From assembly GCF_008831285.2 (NCBI RefSeq), contig NC_045146.1, positions 6,336,972-6,400,971 of the forward strand: 64,000 bases of DNA, in the 5' to 3' direction. Both the position numbers and the translations under genes were made by a program. Source of the DNA: Nymphaea colorata. Its lineage: Eukaryota; Streptophyta; Magnoliopsida; Nymphaeales; Nymphaeaceae. Below, piece after piece: positions 13,310 through 26,289 of the stretch (position 1 is its first letter; each line of letters starts with the position of its first letter). The notes under the pieces were generated by a model. The model searched no databases, was not told the DNA's origin, and saw only the letters and a list, made by a program, of their open reading frames with translations.

Positions 13310-14451
13310 TTGGAAGGGAGTTAAGTAACGTGGCTGGGGATTTGAAGACCTTGTAGTTCAAGAACACATCTGAATTCATTGAATTGACTGTGAGAAGAGA
13401 ACAGAAGACCATTTTGTTGAAGGGTAGATTTCAAATTTGAAGAAACCGAAACCACCCTCATGGCAGCAGTAATCTAACTTCCATTAGATGAGCAAGTTCT
13501 TCATGCTAATTAAAATGCCGATGGCGATGACAGATTAGCAGCTAGAAAGCAATAAATCTCAAGTGAATGAATCTGGTACAGCAGAATTTAAAACTGTAGC
13601 TGTCAACTTTGAAGAAAACGAAACCACCCACATGGCAGTTAGTCGCCTAAACTCCATTAAACCAGCAAGCTTTTCACTCCAATTAAAATGCTGATGACAG
13701 ATTAGCAGCAGGAAGCAATAAATCCGATTTGGGTGTGGTGGAGCAAAGTTGAAAACTGTGGTTCCTCGTCAATCCACCAATTTGTGTTTGAGATGTCAAG
13801 CAACACATAGTAAAAGTCTGCTCCACCACACCCAAATCGGATTTATTGCTTCCTGCTGCTAATCTGTCATCAGCATTTTAATTGGAGTGAAAAACTTGCT
13901 GGTTTAATGGAGTTTAGGCGACTAACTGCCATGTGGGTGGTTTCGTTTTCTTCAAAGTTGACAGCTACTGTTTTAAATTCTTCTCTACCAGATTCTTTCA
14001 CTTGAGATTTATTGCTTTCTTGCTGCTAATCTGTCATCGCCATCGGCATTTTAATTAGCGTGAAGAACTTGCTCATTGAATGGAAGTTAGATTACTGCTG
14101 CCTTGTGGGTGGTTTTGGTTTCTTCAAATTTGAAATCTACCCTTTAACAAAATGGTCTTCTGTTTTCTTCTCACAGTCAATTCAATGAATTCAGATGTGT
14201 TCTTGCATTTTTGGCTCCTCTTAGAGAGATCTTAATTGTTAGCTGTTACTCTCTTTCTTATTATGAAGCCCATAGACTTTGGCAGGTTCATGGCACTCTT
14301 CAGAACTAGCGTGGAGCCGCTGCAAATAATCATCTGCATATATAAAATTACGCCAAGCGCCAAGCACCTAGAGAGTATTGAACATGTACTCGTAACTTCC
14401 TTCAACTACAAGGTCTTCAAATCCCCAGCACGTTACTTAACTCCCTTCCAA
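13310..14451. mobile_element. Foldback element with long inverted arms, inserted in unit copy 2
   Basis: The ends are inverted copies of each other, beginning TTGGAAGGGAGTTAAGTAAC and continuing about 45 bases with one indel. Both ends are flanked by TA (13308..13309 and 14452..14453), a possible 2 bp target duplication. Unit copy 1 (about 2300) and the internal copy at 16935 lack the insertion. Beyond the terminal repeats the long arms (about 13350..13745 and 13819..14190) are also inverted, around a loop of about 73 bases. Each arm is a tandem duplication: 13439..13600 resembles 13611..13745. The right side holds about 190 bases (14203..14395) with no left partner. No transposase is present, so it is non-autonomous. 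Confidence 0.8.
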
Positions 14452-15609
14452 TAATAAAATCTAATTAAAGGTTCACCCATATGTGCAATTGGTAATATCA
14501 AACCATAACTAAAAATCTTCTATTTGGAAAAGACCATAAGATTCACAAAATCTATATATTGCCTCTACTCTCACATCCTCTCCCCCGCCATAGGAAACAA
14601 AAATACTTGTTCTCAACAGCAATTAGAATAAACAATAACATTCTCAAAATGTATGCCTTCTATCTCCTCCTCCCACCGTAGAAAAACAAGACATGTTCTC
14701 AACAACATTGGAAAAGGTATTATTATGGTGATCCTTGCATTTAAAAGGTGGGATTTTATGAAATGAACATCGGTGGTATTGATAGAAAATATGCATAGGA
14801 AGAGTTGCTTTTGCTATATCGAAAATTGATATGGGTAAATAATGAACTCACATGTGAAATAAAAATTTTAAACTTTCTAGGAACCAAACTTCTTTTCTCC
14901 CCTAACTCCATCGTTGGTGCCAACATCTTTTCCATATTTTTACTTGGATATGGAGATGTCATCAATTCTGTGGATTATTATCATCAACCAGACCTGATGG
15001 ACCCTTCTATCAGAAAAAAATCTTCAGGTATTTAATTATAAGTCATGGTGTTCGTGTCATGATTTGCTGACCCTTGACATATACTGCAAGTTTATCGTTA
15101 TTACGCAAAAGATGAAAGAAAATGATAATTTCAATGTAAATATCTAGTTATTACTGAAACTAGGTCATCAACGATTTGCGTAATTAAAGATATATAATGA
15201 GATGAAGAGACCTTATTTAATCTACACTAATAAATCCATACATCTCATTAGCAAGACACAAACATTATCCTTTACAATTACGGGACAAAAGTATAGTGTA
15301 GCCAAAGGTGCTAATCATTTTAATCACACAAATTTATTTATTGGGGAAAATATCACTTTCCATCAAGAATTTGAATTATCACAAATTAGATTCAACTTAA
15401 AACAGTAAGTAAAACAGAAGGATCCATTGTAATGCCCTAATTTTGCCTTTGTAAATGATATATGACTCAACCTACTACATCGTGGTAATAATATAAGGGC
15501 CTGTTGGCATAACTTTAGTGATCTACTTGAAAAGTCCAATAAAGTCAGAAATAGAACTAGTGGATAGCATCTATTAATGCATGACCTGATATTTCCCAAT
15601 TTTACTATT

Positions 15610-16153
15610 CAGACAATCTAGAACAAATTGACGAACAAGGAATCCTAAAACTAATGTTTGCCTTGAACAAGGTAACCCAACTAAATGCAACCAAAGAAAT
15701 TCATTATTCCCACCTATGTACATCCTAAAGATAACAACAACAAAGAAGAATCTACTCATGTCACCATGTGGAGCTTATTTATAGAACTTATGGAGTTTCT
15801 TTGATGATTTAGTTTTCTTGAAGATCAAGATGGAGCATACTTAACTGCCATTCACATGGAAACCTTCCCCATTATCCAAAGGACTTCAGCTACCACTCAG
15901 GATCGACTAAGCCATGTGAATGACACATGCATCTGCTCCATCGTGGTCTTCAGGATAACTAATCATCAGAGCATTTCCATTAGCTATGTAAATAATCTTC
16001 ACCAAGTGATATGAGTAGATTCTTCTACGTTGTAGCCATTGTCTTGAGAATGCATATAAGTGGGTGAATTTCTTTTGTGGCACTTAGTTGGGTTACCTCA
16101 AATCCAGCTTGAGTATTCAGTTTCCTTGTTTTACAATTTCTCCTAGGTTGTCT
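15610..16153. repeat. Long imperfect inverted repeat (hairpin) inside unit copy 2
   Basis: This is the counterpart of the hairpin at 3549..4090. The arms lie at about 15610..15865 and 15905..16153 around a short spacer. It keeps the same inverted words, for example 'gatggagcatac' and 'ctgctccatc', and 'cattcacatgg' and 'ccatgtgaatg'. The pairing is retained although the two units have diverged. Confidence 0.65.
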
Positions 16154-16939
16154 TATGTAACATGCCATTTTATAGAAGCATCTAAGTTGTGTTTAATACT
16201 CCTTTTCATTGTGTTCTTGAAGTGATTCTCAAAAGTTGGTCTTGACCAGCTGGAATAACCTCCTGCTTTGGTGTTACTCAATGAATAGAATATAATCCAA
16301 GCTAATAGAAGATTCAATATGAGTGAAAAAACGGAACTTATAACCCTGAATTCTACCCAGACAAATACCAAGTCAAAATTAGGGAATCTCAGGTAGACCA
16401 AGGGTTATATTTGTAATTTGGATAGGATTCAAGTAGAATTTGAAAAAAAAAAGACTCAGGTGGATTTGTAGTTCAGTATTGACAAAATTAGCAACTGTAA
16501 GCTGGGTTCATGAATTGCTATATTAATGACGGATTGAGGAAGTTAATTAGGGTTGGACACTCCTTAACTACCATCTAACGAATGATTAGGTTGAGTGCCC
16601 GATTTAGTTTATAAGTCCTTTTATTAATCACTAACTAATTTGATTAACAATGTTAATAATTGGAAATTGGATTGAATTTATATTAAACATAGGGGCATAA
16701 CAGTGATTCACTAATGATAGGACTAGTGACATTAACCACTATTAGTGATCCTTATTCATCTAATCAACACATCAACAAAAATGATAGTTGTTAATTTTGA
16801 TTTTTAATTATTTTAAGTTCATTTTCAAATAAAACAAGTATAGGTACTGCTTATATGACCTTATGCATGTTAGCTGAAAAGACATGTTGGAACATTTTGG
16901 AGTGATATTGGATCCAATATTGATAACATTAACACCTAT

Positions 16940-18125
16940 TGGTATAATGCCTGACTAATTAAAGATTTACCATAGGTGAAATAAGTAATATCAAACCATA
17001 ACTAGTAATTTTCTAACCTAAATCAATTATTCCGCATAGTTAGTCTATGTTCAGAGTAAGATTTTTCAATTTGGAAGAAACCAAAACATTCACAAAATTT
17101 ATATGTACCCTCTGCTCTCCCATCCCCTCCCCCACCCTAGGAAAGAAATTGGCATGTTTTCGGTAGCATTTGGAAGAAACCATGACATTAAGAAAATGTA
17201 TACCTTCAACTCTCCGTCTCCACACTAGGAAAAAAAAGACATGTTCTCAACAACATTGGAGAAGGTAGTCATATTGTGATCGAGCAATTAAAAGGTCAGA
17301 TTTTATTTAATGAACATTGATGGTAGAGATAGTATGCATAAGAAGGGATGCTTTTGGTATATCAAAAATTGGAATGGGATAGAACAATAAACGCCCATGC
17401 AAAATGGAAAATTTAACCTTTTTGGGAACCAAACTTCTTCGCTCACTTAACTCCATCATTGATACCAATATCTTTTTCTAATTCTTAATTGGATAATAAA
17501 GATGTGATCATTTGTGTGAATTTTTATTATCAACCAGACATGATGGACACTTTCATTAGAAAAATGTCCAAGTGTTAAATAGGAAGTTATGGTGATTGTG
17601 TTCTAGTTTGCTGACCCTTGACATTTACTGCAAGTATATTCTAACTATATGTAACATGAAAGAAAAATGAGAACTTCTATGTAAATATCTAGTTATACTT
17701 AATATGAAGTCATCAATGATTTTCATAGTTAAAGATATATAGTGAGATGAATAGATCAACTTTAATCTACGTTATTAAATCCTAATGAAAGATTGGGAGG
17801 CAAGGACATTTTTCTTTCCATTGAAAGAAAGGACATTTTTCTTTCCAATGAAAGAACACAAGTATAGTGTAGCTGATGGTAGTGGTCATTTTCATCATGC
17901 AACATTATTTATTTGTATAAGAGTTTAATTTTGTTAAGAGTTTGAATTATTGGGAATTTGTTAAAACAGTAAGTAAAACAGAAGGATCCACTGTGTCAAC
18001 AACCTATTACAATGTGGAAACACTGTAAGGGCTGTACGGCATAACTGGCACGTGATACAACCTGTCATAAATAGATTAGTGTAGTGTAGTAATGTAGGGG
18101 CCTAATAACTTAAGTTTTAGACATT
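16940..18125. repeat. Segment of copy 2 that resembles an internal duplicate and is absent from copy 1
   Basis: The segment resembles 2290..3400 and 14460..15450, for example 'acaacattggagaaggtagtcat', 'atgatggac..ttcat.agaaaaa' and 'cagtaagtaaaacagaaggatcca'. It is therefore an internal repeat of part of the unit. In copy 1 the two flanks are joined directly at about 4856. A 26-27 bp tandem duplication lies at 17802..17854. Confidence 0.6.
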
Positions 18126-21113
18126 CATAATATTAAGCCCAAGCCAACACTAATACATTTTTATAAGCATTCAATTGAAATTTATGCACGATTTGAATCC
18201 CAAGTTACACTGAACTATCTATGAGCCAATAACAAAATACATATTTACAGAACATGTCATAAACAATCCAAAAGGTACAAACATATATGTATGAGTGAGC
18301 CACCAAATCTCATATTCCTCCATTAAGCCTTGTCTGCAGCCGTAGCGCACTTGAGTCACCTAAAGGGTGAGAGACAAGCCCAGGAAAGCTATGAGATGCA
18401 CAAAAACTTTAGTGATTTACTTTAATAGTCAAATAAAATTAGCAACAAAACTAGAGGATAACATCTACTAATGCATGGCCTGACATTTACCTATTCTACT
18501 ATTTAGAAAGCCTAGAACAAATTGAAAAACAAGGAACCTTAGTGCTGAAGCTTGGTTTGAAGTAGATAACCCAGCTAAATGCTACTAAAGAAATTCATTA
18601 TTCCCACCTATATACATCCCAAAGACAACAACAATGGACAAGAATAAACTCATGTCACCATGTGGAGCATATCCACAGAACTTATATAATTCTCTTTGAT
18701 GACTAAGTTTTCTTGAAGATCAAGATGGAGCATATGCAAGTGCCATTCCCATATCCTTGTCTTTTTTAACATAGTTAAGATTTTGTAACGTACCTAACTC
18801 TAGTCTAAGGTGTCAAGGCTTTAATTTATAATTTAGTTTACATTCTTCTCATTGTGAATGTTGTATTTGATTTTAATATTATAATGCTCATTTAATTTCA
18901 AATTTCCTTTCCACTAAAGAATTTAAGTTAGGACAGCACATGCCTTGAGAATATAGTCCTTGCACACGTAATCTAGCATATTATAATTAGATGTTATGTA
19001 ATGTTTGATGTGCATTGATATAGTTTACTTTCACTTTGTGTCTTGCATTCAGTTTCAAATGGTGCACTTAAAATTAGGCCCACATGAGATTCAGGTTATG
19101 AAATCAGCTACATGCATGCGGCAATAGTCTCAGCATGCACTTAATTGGAATTGACTTTCATAAGGTTACACGTCTTTGAAATCGTGGATTTTGAATTGCA
19201 TGTCTTCAAATTGAACAAGTTTTCATACCTATTTTTCAAAACCCAAGGTTTAGACATGATTGAGATATAAGCTCTTGATTTAACCTACCTAAAGCCTCAC
19301 TAGGTTCACTTGATTCCCTAGTCAAGTTCTTTCACTGAGCCAACTACAATGAACCTAGATATTAGTTTCGACATTCAATTTGGAGCTTCGAGTCTAGATA
19401 TCAAGTAACATGGATCAAAATTTTGGATCTTACAAAATATTGGACTCAAACTTAGATTTTGGATATCATATCTGGAATTTGGATCTCAGAACTTAGAATT
19501 TGGATCATAATTTTAGACTATATAGGATTAGATCCTAATTCGGATTTTGGATATTAGATTTACATATTATTTGGCTCAAGATCGTAGATCTTACAAGATT
19601 GGATTCCAGAACTTCAACTTATATTTAAACTCCAGTTGACCCCTAGGTCCAAACCATTATTCGAAAATTTCAGATTTAGATCTATGAATTGGATGACAAA
19701 AAAATATTTGAATTTTATTGATTCAAATCTTGAAATTAGATTCAAATCTCGATAATTTGAATTTTAGGTCATAAACTTCTTTAGGTCCACATCCCAAGAA
19801 CCTCAGATGCAAAATCTTAACTCTGTCTAGAACTAGTGTTCATGCATTTATGTTAGATCTAGGTTTTGCTGTATGGATTGATGCTAACATGGATCATGAA
19901 CTGTGTCCCTAGATTCCAAATATTCTTTTATTTCATACACGCCAATTTCAGATGATCTACTTAGTTTTCCAAAGTTGCTATTTTTACAAAGTTCGGGCAT
20001 GCTTATGCAACTGAATGGAACTCAAACTGAGATGAATAAACTCAAACCAAATTAATCAAAAATACATTCATACATGATAAATATCCTCTTAGTTTCAGCT
20101 CATTCATTCAGATTGAGCTCAAATTCAACTCAGACCCCTAAAAAATAAGCAAGAGAGAGTGGTCTTTGGGACCTTTAAAATTGAATTGAACTCAAACTAG
20201 GATAACTAAAAAACCAAATTGAGGAAAGGTAGATTTAAACATGATGAACATGATCCTAGCGCGTTTTGGGTTAACTCAACCTAGATGAAATTCAACTCAA
20301 GCCCTAATAGATAGGAGTGAGAATAACCTAATGGAAACCTACAAGTTACTCTAGACTTGAATTTGAACTTGGTAACTAAAAGTCAGCAAAATAATACCTT
20401 TTTTTCTATAAAGGTAAAGCTTTCCTAAACTTGGTTGGGCTTAAGGATATATGCTTGAGCTAAAAATTGCAGTTGTAGGCTCCAATGAGCTGGTCTAAGC
20501 TAGGGTAAGCTTTCTTAAGCTAGTCAAAAGAGTTGATGAGCTGATTTTAGCTACCTCAATGACATGTAGAGTTGTGAAGTACCTTATTTAAGTTTTTTCT
20601 AAATCATTGTAGAGTTTTTGAGGTTTTCTAACATTCAGGGGTAAAATGGTCAATTGACATGATGGCAACAGCTCAGGCATTTCTGGTTTAGGTCTCTAGT
20701 TCATGATTGATGTTTTTAGAGTCCTGTTCTGATAAATTGCCTCAACTATTGAAATTCTGAAGCTAGTTTGAAATCTCATTGTGAGGGCCAAAATGGTCAC
20801 ATTGATATGTAAGAAATTTGATTTGTCTACACCCCAACAATACGTAGTTGGAGATGTTTTTATTGCAATGTTGAAAGCATTATTCCCATACACACTCGCT
20901 CTCATCTACATTTGTGCCACTAAAAGATCTTTAGTTGCAAATATCAACTACAATAGATTGTTAAATAATGTAATGTTATTTGCGACTCCAATTGACATTT
21001 AGCAGCACTCTTAACTTGTCATAGAATATCAATAGTGGCATGTAAATGTCTACAACTAAAATACTTCTAGTGGCAGTGTTGTTTCGTAATCACAATGGCA
21101 ATGTGTTGTATGT

Positions 21114-21870
21114 CACTGAATGCCCTTTAAGAACACATGAAGTATCACGTAAACTATCAACAAAGACATAGTTGTGTCCAAACACATTTGCAGTAACGTT
21201 TATTTCTTGCGATAAAGACCATTTGGTGGTGCTTTTTTTCTACTATGGTAACCCTACTATGGCATTTTAGAAGCACTATCAAATGACATTTCAGTGACTT
21301 GCTCAAGCAACTACAAAAAGAATACAATGGCACTTTCAGCACTATTAAAAGATTTCCTATGGCACATTCTCTTACACATAGATGATGTGGTTCTATGGCA
21401 TGTACAAATAATGCCTCTTAAAGAATCATTTGCTCTAGTTTTAATGGCATATTTTGTGGCATTCCATTTGGGCACTACATTCTTTAGTGCCCCATGACAA
21501 GCGCAATTGAAGATTAATATTTTTTATGAGTGTCACATATTCACAATTAAATTTTTTGATGAAATATATAATATTACAATTTTTTTTACACTAATTCAAG
21601 TCAAGTATTCATAATTTTTCTTTTAAATGGAGAGTGTAGTATTAAACATGAAAAATCATTACGTAATAATGAAAGAGTCCTTTTCCAATAATGGATTAAT
21701 TCATTCTAACAAAGTTTCAAAAATTTGGTCTAAGTAGTGACCAAACATATATGACATTTAAATGGAAAAAAGATTTTATAATTAAGACAAGGAATATGTC
21801 TAATTTTTGTGGGCTTAATATAACAGCGTTAAATTAAAAAATAAGTTTGTCTAGATCAAGAAAAAGTAAA
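21114..21870. repeat. Tandem repeat unit, partial copy 3
   Basis: This stretch matches the first 760 bases of copies 1 and 2, for example 'gtgacttgctcaagcaactacaaaaa', 'tggcacattctctta' and 'caaagtttcaaaaatttggtc'. Similarity stops near 'agatcaagaaaaagt' at about 21870. The array therefore ends, or is interrupted, here. Confidence 0.7.
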
Positions 21871-22299
21871 GGATGGTTGAAGCATGTGGCATGAGACCAT
21901 CCCTGTCAACTTCTCTTTGCAACTGCATATAGTCTATCTAAATTGAAGGAAATATGAGACTTTGTCGAACCATACATCATTTAAAATGTGCTTTTTGACT
22001 ACTTGGTCCTTTTCAACTTTATGATAAACTTCTCAGTCATTATCCAGTAAATGCTTTTTGGGGGTATCCCAATTGATTTTATTGATAAAAAATGAGAGGA
22101 TATGTATACAAACAAAATGGGAGTCAGCGAAAAGACTCTACTCCTCCCCTTCATGTTCCCATACTAGAATCCAACCCTCATGATGCTTCAACCAAAATTT
22201 ACATTCAAAATGAAGACTCACTGCAAAAACCTATATCACTTGTTCAGACGGCCAGCCCTTTCAAAACCTGCTTTGTTGGAAAAGGCTTAATTCTGGTTG
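21871..22299. other. Unassigned spacer between repeat array and copia element
   Basis: No recognisable domain. A 71-codon open frame at 22092..22307 has no family resemblance I can identify and no supporting neighbours. I treat the stretch as non-coding. Confidence 0.4.
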
Positions 22300-22545
22300 T
22301 GAAATAGGCGTGAGAGATGAAGAAAGAAATGATAGAGAATGAATGAGTAAAAAAAAAGTCTCCAATCTGACATTCATCTTTGAGTTTTTAAAGATATACA
22401 GATCCACAAACCATGGGATATGGAGGTTACACAAAACAATATGTTATAGCAGATAATTTACAGATAAAATAACAATTAATGGGATTTTCTTGATATTATC
22501 TTCCCTTAGAAACGTATTCTAGATCTTTCCTTCTTATACAATACT
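22300..22545 (-). repeat. Probable 3' LTR of the copia element
   Basis: On the minus strand this sequence directly follows the polypurine tract at 22542..22555. That is where the 3' LTR of a copia element begins. I found no matching second LTR upstream of gag (beyond 25990), so the LTR extent is inferred from position and the left boundary is approximate. Confidence 0.45.
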
Positions 22546-22555
22546 CCCCCTCAAG
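22542..22555 (-). other. Polypurine tract
   Basis: The minus strand reads TTGAGGGGGAGTAT just after the RNase H reading. This is the usual plus-strand primer site (polypurine tract) at the 3' end of the internal region of plant Ty1/copia elements. Confidence 0.7.
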
Positions 22556-25500
22556 TTGGCGAGTGCAAATCTAAAACACCCGACTTGGCAAGTAGATTTT
22601 GAAATATATCTTCCTAATGGTTTGGTGAAAATATCTGTTAGTTGCAAACATGACGATACATGATGCTGCTGAATTATTTCTTGCTGAAATTTTTCTCTTA
22701 CAAAATGACAATCCAGCTCTATGTGCTTCGTTCTTTCATGAAAAACCGGATTTGCTTAAATATGCAAGGCTGCTTGACTGTCACAATATAAATTGATTGG
22801 TCTATCATGACGCGATACCAAGTCATTCAACAAGGATTTTAACCAAATAACTTTACAAGTTGCCATAGCCATTGCTCGGTATTCTGCCTTGACAGAGGAT
22901 TTGGAGATAGTAGATTGCCTTTTTTATTTCCAAGAGATGGGACTATTTCCTAAATTCACAATATATCCACTAGCTGATTTGCAAGTGGTTGGACAACTTG
23001 CCCAATCTAAGCCACAATAATTTCACAATTGTTTTTGCTTGATGATGATAAAAGTATTGCTTTCACTGGTGAAGACTTCAAATATTTTAATACTTGGAGT
23101 GCTACTTCATAGTTTGTGGTTTGTGATGATTGCATGAATTGACTGAGAACCTCAACCAAATACATTATACCTAGATGCGTAATAGTCAAATAAACCAAAT
23201 GTTCAACTAACTTCCTATATTTAGCTGGAACTTTTAGTAGAATACCATCGTTTGGAGTCAACCGTAATTTTTGCTCCATTGGAAAATCAATAGAATTGGC
23301 TCTCATATGAGATTTAGAGAATTTCTCAATAGGTATGGGATAGAGGATACCTAAGGATTGCTTATTTGAAGTAGATTCCTTAGGCAGTGAATTTATCACA
23401 TTGGAACACACATAATCTTGAAGATAAAATGGTGAATGACAAGGATGACTAGATTGGCATAGAGCAAGTGGGTTCAGAGGAGTTCGATCATGTGATGCGG
23501 GCTGATGATCTGAAACATGGGTTGCTGGCTGGTTTTTAGCATTGTTGGTGGAATTGTGAGGTTGGGTAGATGATGTAGATGATATTGGGAAGGAGTCTGC
23601 AGGAACGGCATCCTTACAAGATGATATATATTTCTCATCAAGATAGTCTTCTTGAGGATGAGGCAAAATGATATTGTTCAAATCATTTGCATGACTTTTT
23701 TTACTTAGAAATGAAAAATGATCCTCATAAAAATGATATATCTATACTTGTGAAAAGTTGTTTGGTATCCAAATCATATACATGATACATTTTTTATTAT
23801 GAGAATAACATACAAAAACACATGTGTGTGCATGTGATGCAAACTTATGCATAGGATTTAAATTTTTGGCATAGCATAGACATCCAGAAACATGCAAGTC
23901 TTCATAATTAGTTTTTTTATTGTAAAGGAGTTCAAATAGAGACTTGTCATTTAAAAGAGTTGATGGCATTCCATTAATTAAAAATGTCGTTGTCAAAATA
24001 CATTCTCCCCAAAAATTAACTGGTAGTTCGGCTTGAAATCTACGTGCTCGTGCCACCTCTAGTAGATGACAATGCTTCCTTTCAACACATCCTTTTTTGT
24101 TGTAAATCCCAACACATGAGGTTTGATGTTCTATGTCTTGATCATGAAAATACGCTTGCATATTATGGGTTGTAAATTCAGCACCATTATCGCTTTGAAT
24201 GCATTTCACATAGATATTAAATTGAGTAGAAACCATGGCACAAAAGCGAGTTAAACAAGAGAAAGTTTTAGATTAATTCTCATTAAGAAAACCCAAGTAA
24301 ATTGTGTAAAATCATTTATTATGGTGAGGAAATAATGTGCTCCCACGTGTGACATCATGGCATATCCTCCCCAAATATCACAATGGATCAAGGCAAAAGT
24401 TTCACTTTCTCTACTAGTACTAGTTGGAAATGGAAAGCAAGTAAACTTAGCTTTATGACAAGCATCACAAGGAAAATCATGCTTGGAAATAGAATATTTT
24501 TATTCAAAGAAAAAAGTCTTATCAAATGAAGGATGTCCAAGTCTCATATTCCATATATTAGTTGTCTTATTACTAGGAGAAGCAAACAAAGCATGTGAAG
24601 TATAAGGAAGTAGAAGATGATAAAGTCCACTACTTAAGTTACCCACTCCAATCAGCTTCCTCGACAAAGCGTCCTGAAAAGCACAACAAGTTGGGAAGAA
24701 AACAACAATACAATTAACGGTCTTGGTAAGCTTTGAACTAATAAAAAGTGGTATTTAAAATCAAGAATATATAGGAAGTCAGTGAGCTGAATATTGGTTG
24801 AAAAGTGGACTGTTTTAGTGATAGAGACCAGCATTTGATGTCCATTTGGTAGGTTGATCACACACTGTTTAGGCAGAATTTTAGTATTAGAAAGTAAATG
24901 GAAACAAGGTGTCATATGGTCTAAGGCTCTAGTGTCGATAAGCCAAGGAAAGTGTGATGTGAATGATTGTTTACCTGCAAGATTTGCAGCATCTAGTGAA
25001 GTACAACATTCAACCAAGATTCCAATTGACTGACTTGATCTTTGGTTAGTTGGGACAAAACAACATTGGCTTTTACATTGTTTGCAGACATTCCTCCCTA
25101 CTGCTCCTTTTCAGTTTTAGAAGAATCATACATTGAACCTGAAGCCTTAGGATGATTTGGAGGGTAGCCGTGAAGCACATAACAACAAGACTTTTTGTTA
25201 TCGAGCATTTAATAATGGTGACATTTCAGTTGAGGATGATTGTGAGTAGCATTAGATGGCCATGCACAATATTTTTTTATAGAAGGAGCAGGAGAAGACT
25301 TGGCTGCAAGAGCTATGAAAACTTGGCTGCAAGAGCTACGTTGTTGGAACCAAAAATTTGAGGAGTGAGAAGACAGTGAGTCTCCTCCTAAAGCAGCATC
25401 AAATAGAACTTATTTATGTTGTGCAGGGGGTCGATAGCAAGAATCTGTATGCAAAGAGTGCTAAAACTTTCATTTAACCCCAATAAGAACTGATAGACTT

Positions 25501-25985
25501 TTTCATGACCTTGACATGAATGAAACTCTTTGAATGTACCACATGTACATGCAAGCACAGTTGAATAAGATCCAAGTTCATCCCAAAAAATTTTGAGTGT
25601 CGTAAAGTTGACAGCCAATGAATTTTGTTCTTGCTGTAAATCAGATAACGTCTTCTTCAATTGATAAATACGAGTAGCATTACCTTGAGAGAGCCGGTCT
25701 TGAAGATCGATACAAACCTCATGAGCTTCATTGGCATAGATGATGCTATTCGTAGTTTCCTTGGATAATGAATTAAGAAGCCATGAATGAACCAAATCAT
25801 TGCAGCAAACCCATGCCATATAGTCTGAACTCGTGGTTGCTGGTTCTGGAATGGAACCATCAACAAATCCAAACTTGTTCTTGGCACTAAGGGCCATTTT
25901 TCAAGGCTCTCATTTGCCAACCACTTGGCCATGCCAAAACATAGTTGGCGTTGGTATTGCTGATCACAGGAGAAACCCTACCTTC
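22556..25985 (-). pseudogene. Decayed Ty1/copia gag-pol lacking the reverse transcriptase core
   Basis: Copia domains follow in order on the minus strand. Gag is at about 25985..25388: KNKFGFVDG near the start, then a Retrotran_gag-like body. A zinc-knuckle remnant lies at about 25240..25150, with HGYPPNHP after a broken Cys/His set. The protease remnant (25017..24652) has WLIDTRALDHM, so the DTG active-site triad reads DTR. Integrase (about 24640..23742) keeps the GAG-pre-integrase HHCC region, IHCDIWG, SDNGAEF and VERKH, so its three acidic catalytic residues are present. In 23681..23007 the linker runs directly into DFPMEQKLRLTPNDG, the very end of the reverse transcriptase domain. The core with its YVDD centre is missing. 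RNase H words (DSDWA, KAEYRAMA) are readable at 23010..22560. Frameshifts and stops separate the parts, so it is not functional. Confidence 0.85.
25298..25340. repeat. 23 bp tandem duplication in copia gag tail
   Basis: 'acttggctgcaagagct' occurs twice in tandem (25298 and 25321). It is a local duplication in decayed coding sequence. Confidence 0.6.
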
Positions 25986-26289
25986 CCCTGCTATGGACCA
26001 AGAAGCTAGGTGTATTTCTATTGTGTTGCTGCTATGTTATCCCCCATGTGTCCATGCAAATACTAGATGCCACCCAATTCGAAAAGATAGTTCTGTCATC
26101 TTCTGAGGCTGATTTTCTTGCTATTTCCTCACATGGCAACTTTCAGGATTCTGCAATTATTAGAGAGGACTGGTTTGACATTTCAAACCATTGTGAGCTT
26201 TCAAACATACCATATCAACACATGTATACTATTCTTCCATCATTTAAAAGGAATCTTGTGCTTAGAAACCTTACCTACCCACCATGCTA
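25986..26289. other. Boundary between copia and LINE remnants
   Basis: No domain is assigned. The stretch lies between copia gag and the LINE zinc-finger end, and could be the copia leader, the LINE 3' end, or both. No second copia LTR is visible here. An 89-codon plus-strand frame (26021..26290) is not supported by any family resemblance. Confidence 0.4.

Larger units (their letters stand above)
10972..21113. repeat. Tandem ~10 kb repeat unit, copy 2
   Basis: This is the second head-to-tail copy of the unit, about 10142 bases from copy-2 landmark to copy-3 landmark. Relative to copy 1 it has a 36 bp tandem duplication (11488..11523 and 11524..11559), a foldback element (13310..14451) and an extra segment (about 16940..18125). 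It lacks the 3.1 kb LTR-like insertion of copy 1. Like copy 1 it contains no recognisable gene. Many short substitutions and indels separate the two copies, so the duplication is not recent. Confidence 0.75.

Noticed and set aside
13310-14451. Inverted repeats as a CRISPR array or phage attachment site
   Set aside because: The repeats are inverted and long with no regular spacers, and the setting is a plant genome.
15363-15599. 78-codon minus-strand frame also present in the first unit (3299..3535)
   Set aside because: It is open in both units and the two translations are similar. However, it has no recognised domain or gene context, and unit copies share most of their sequence anyway. I could not separate chance from constraint.
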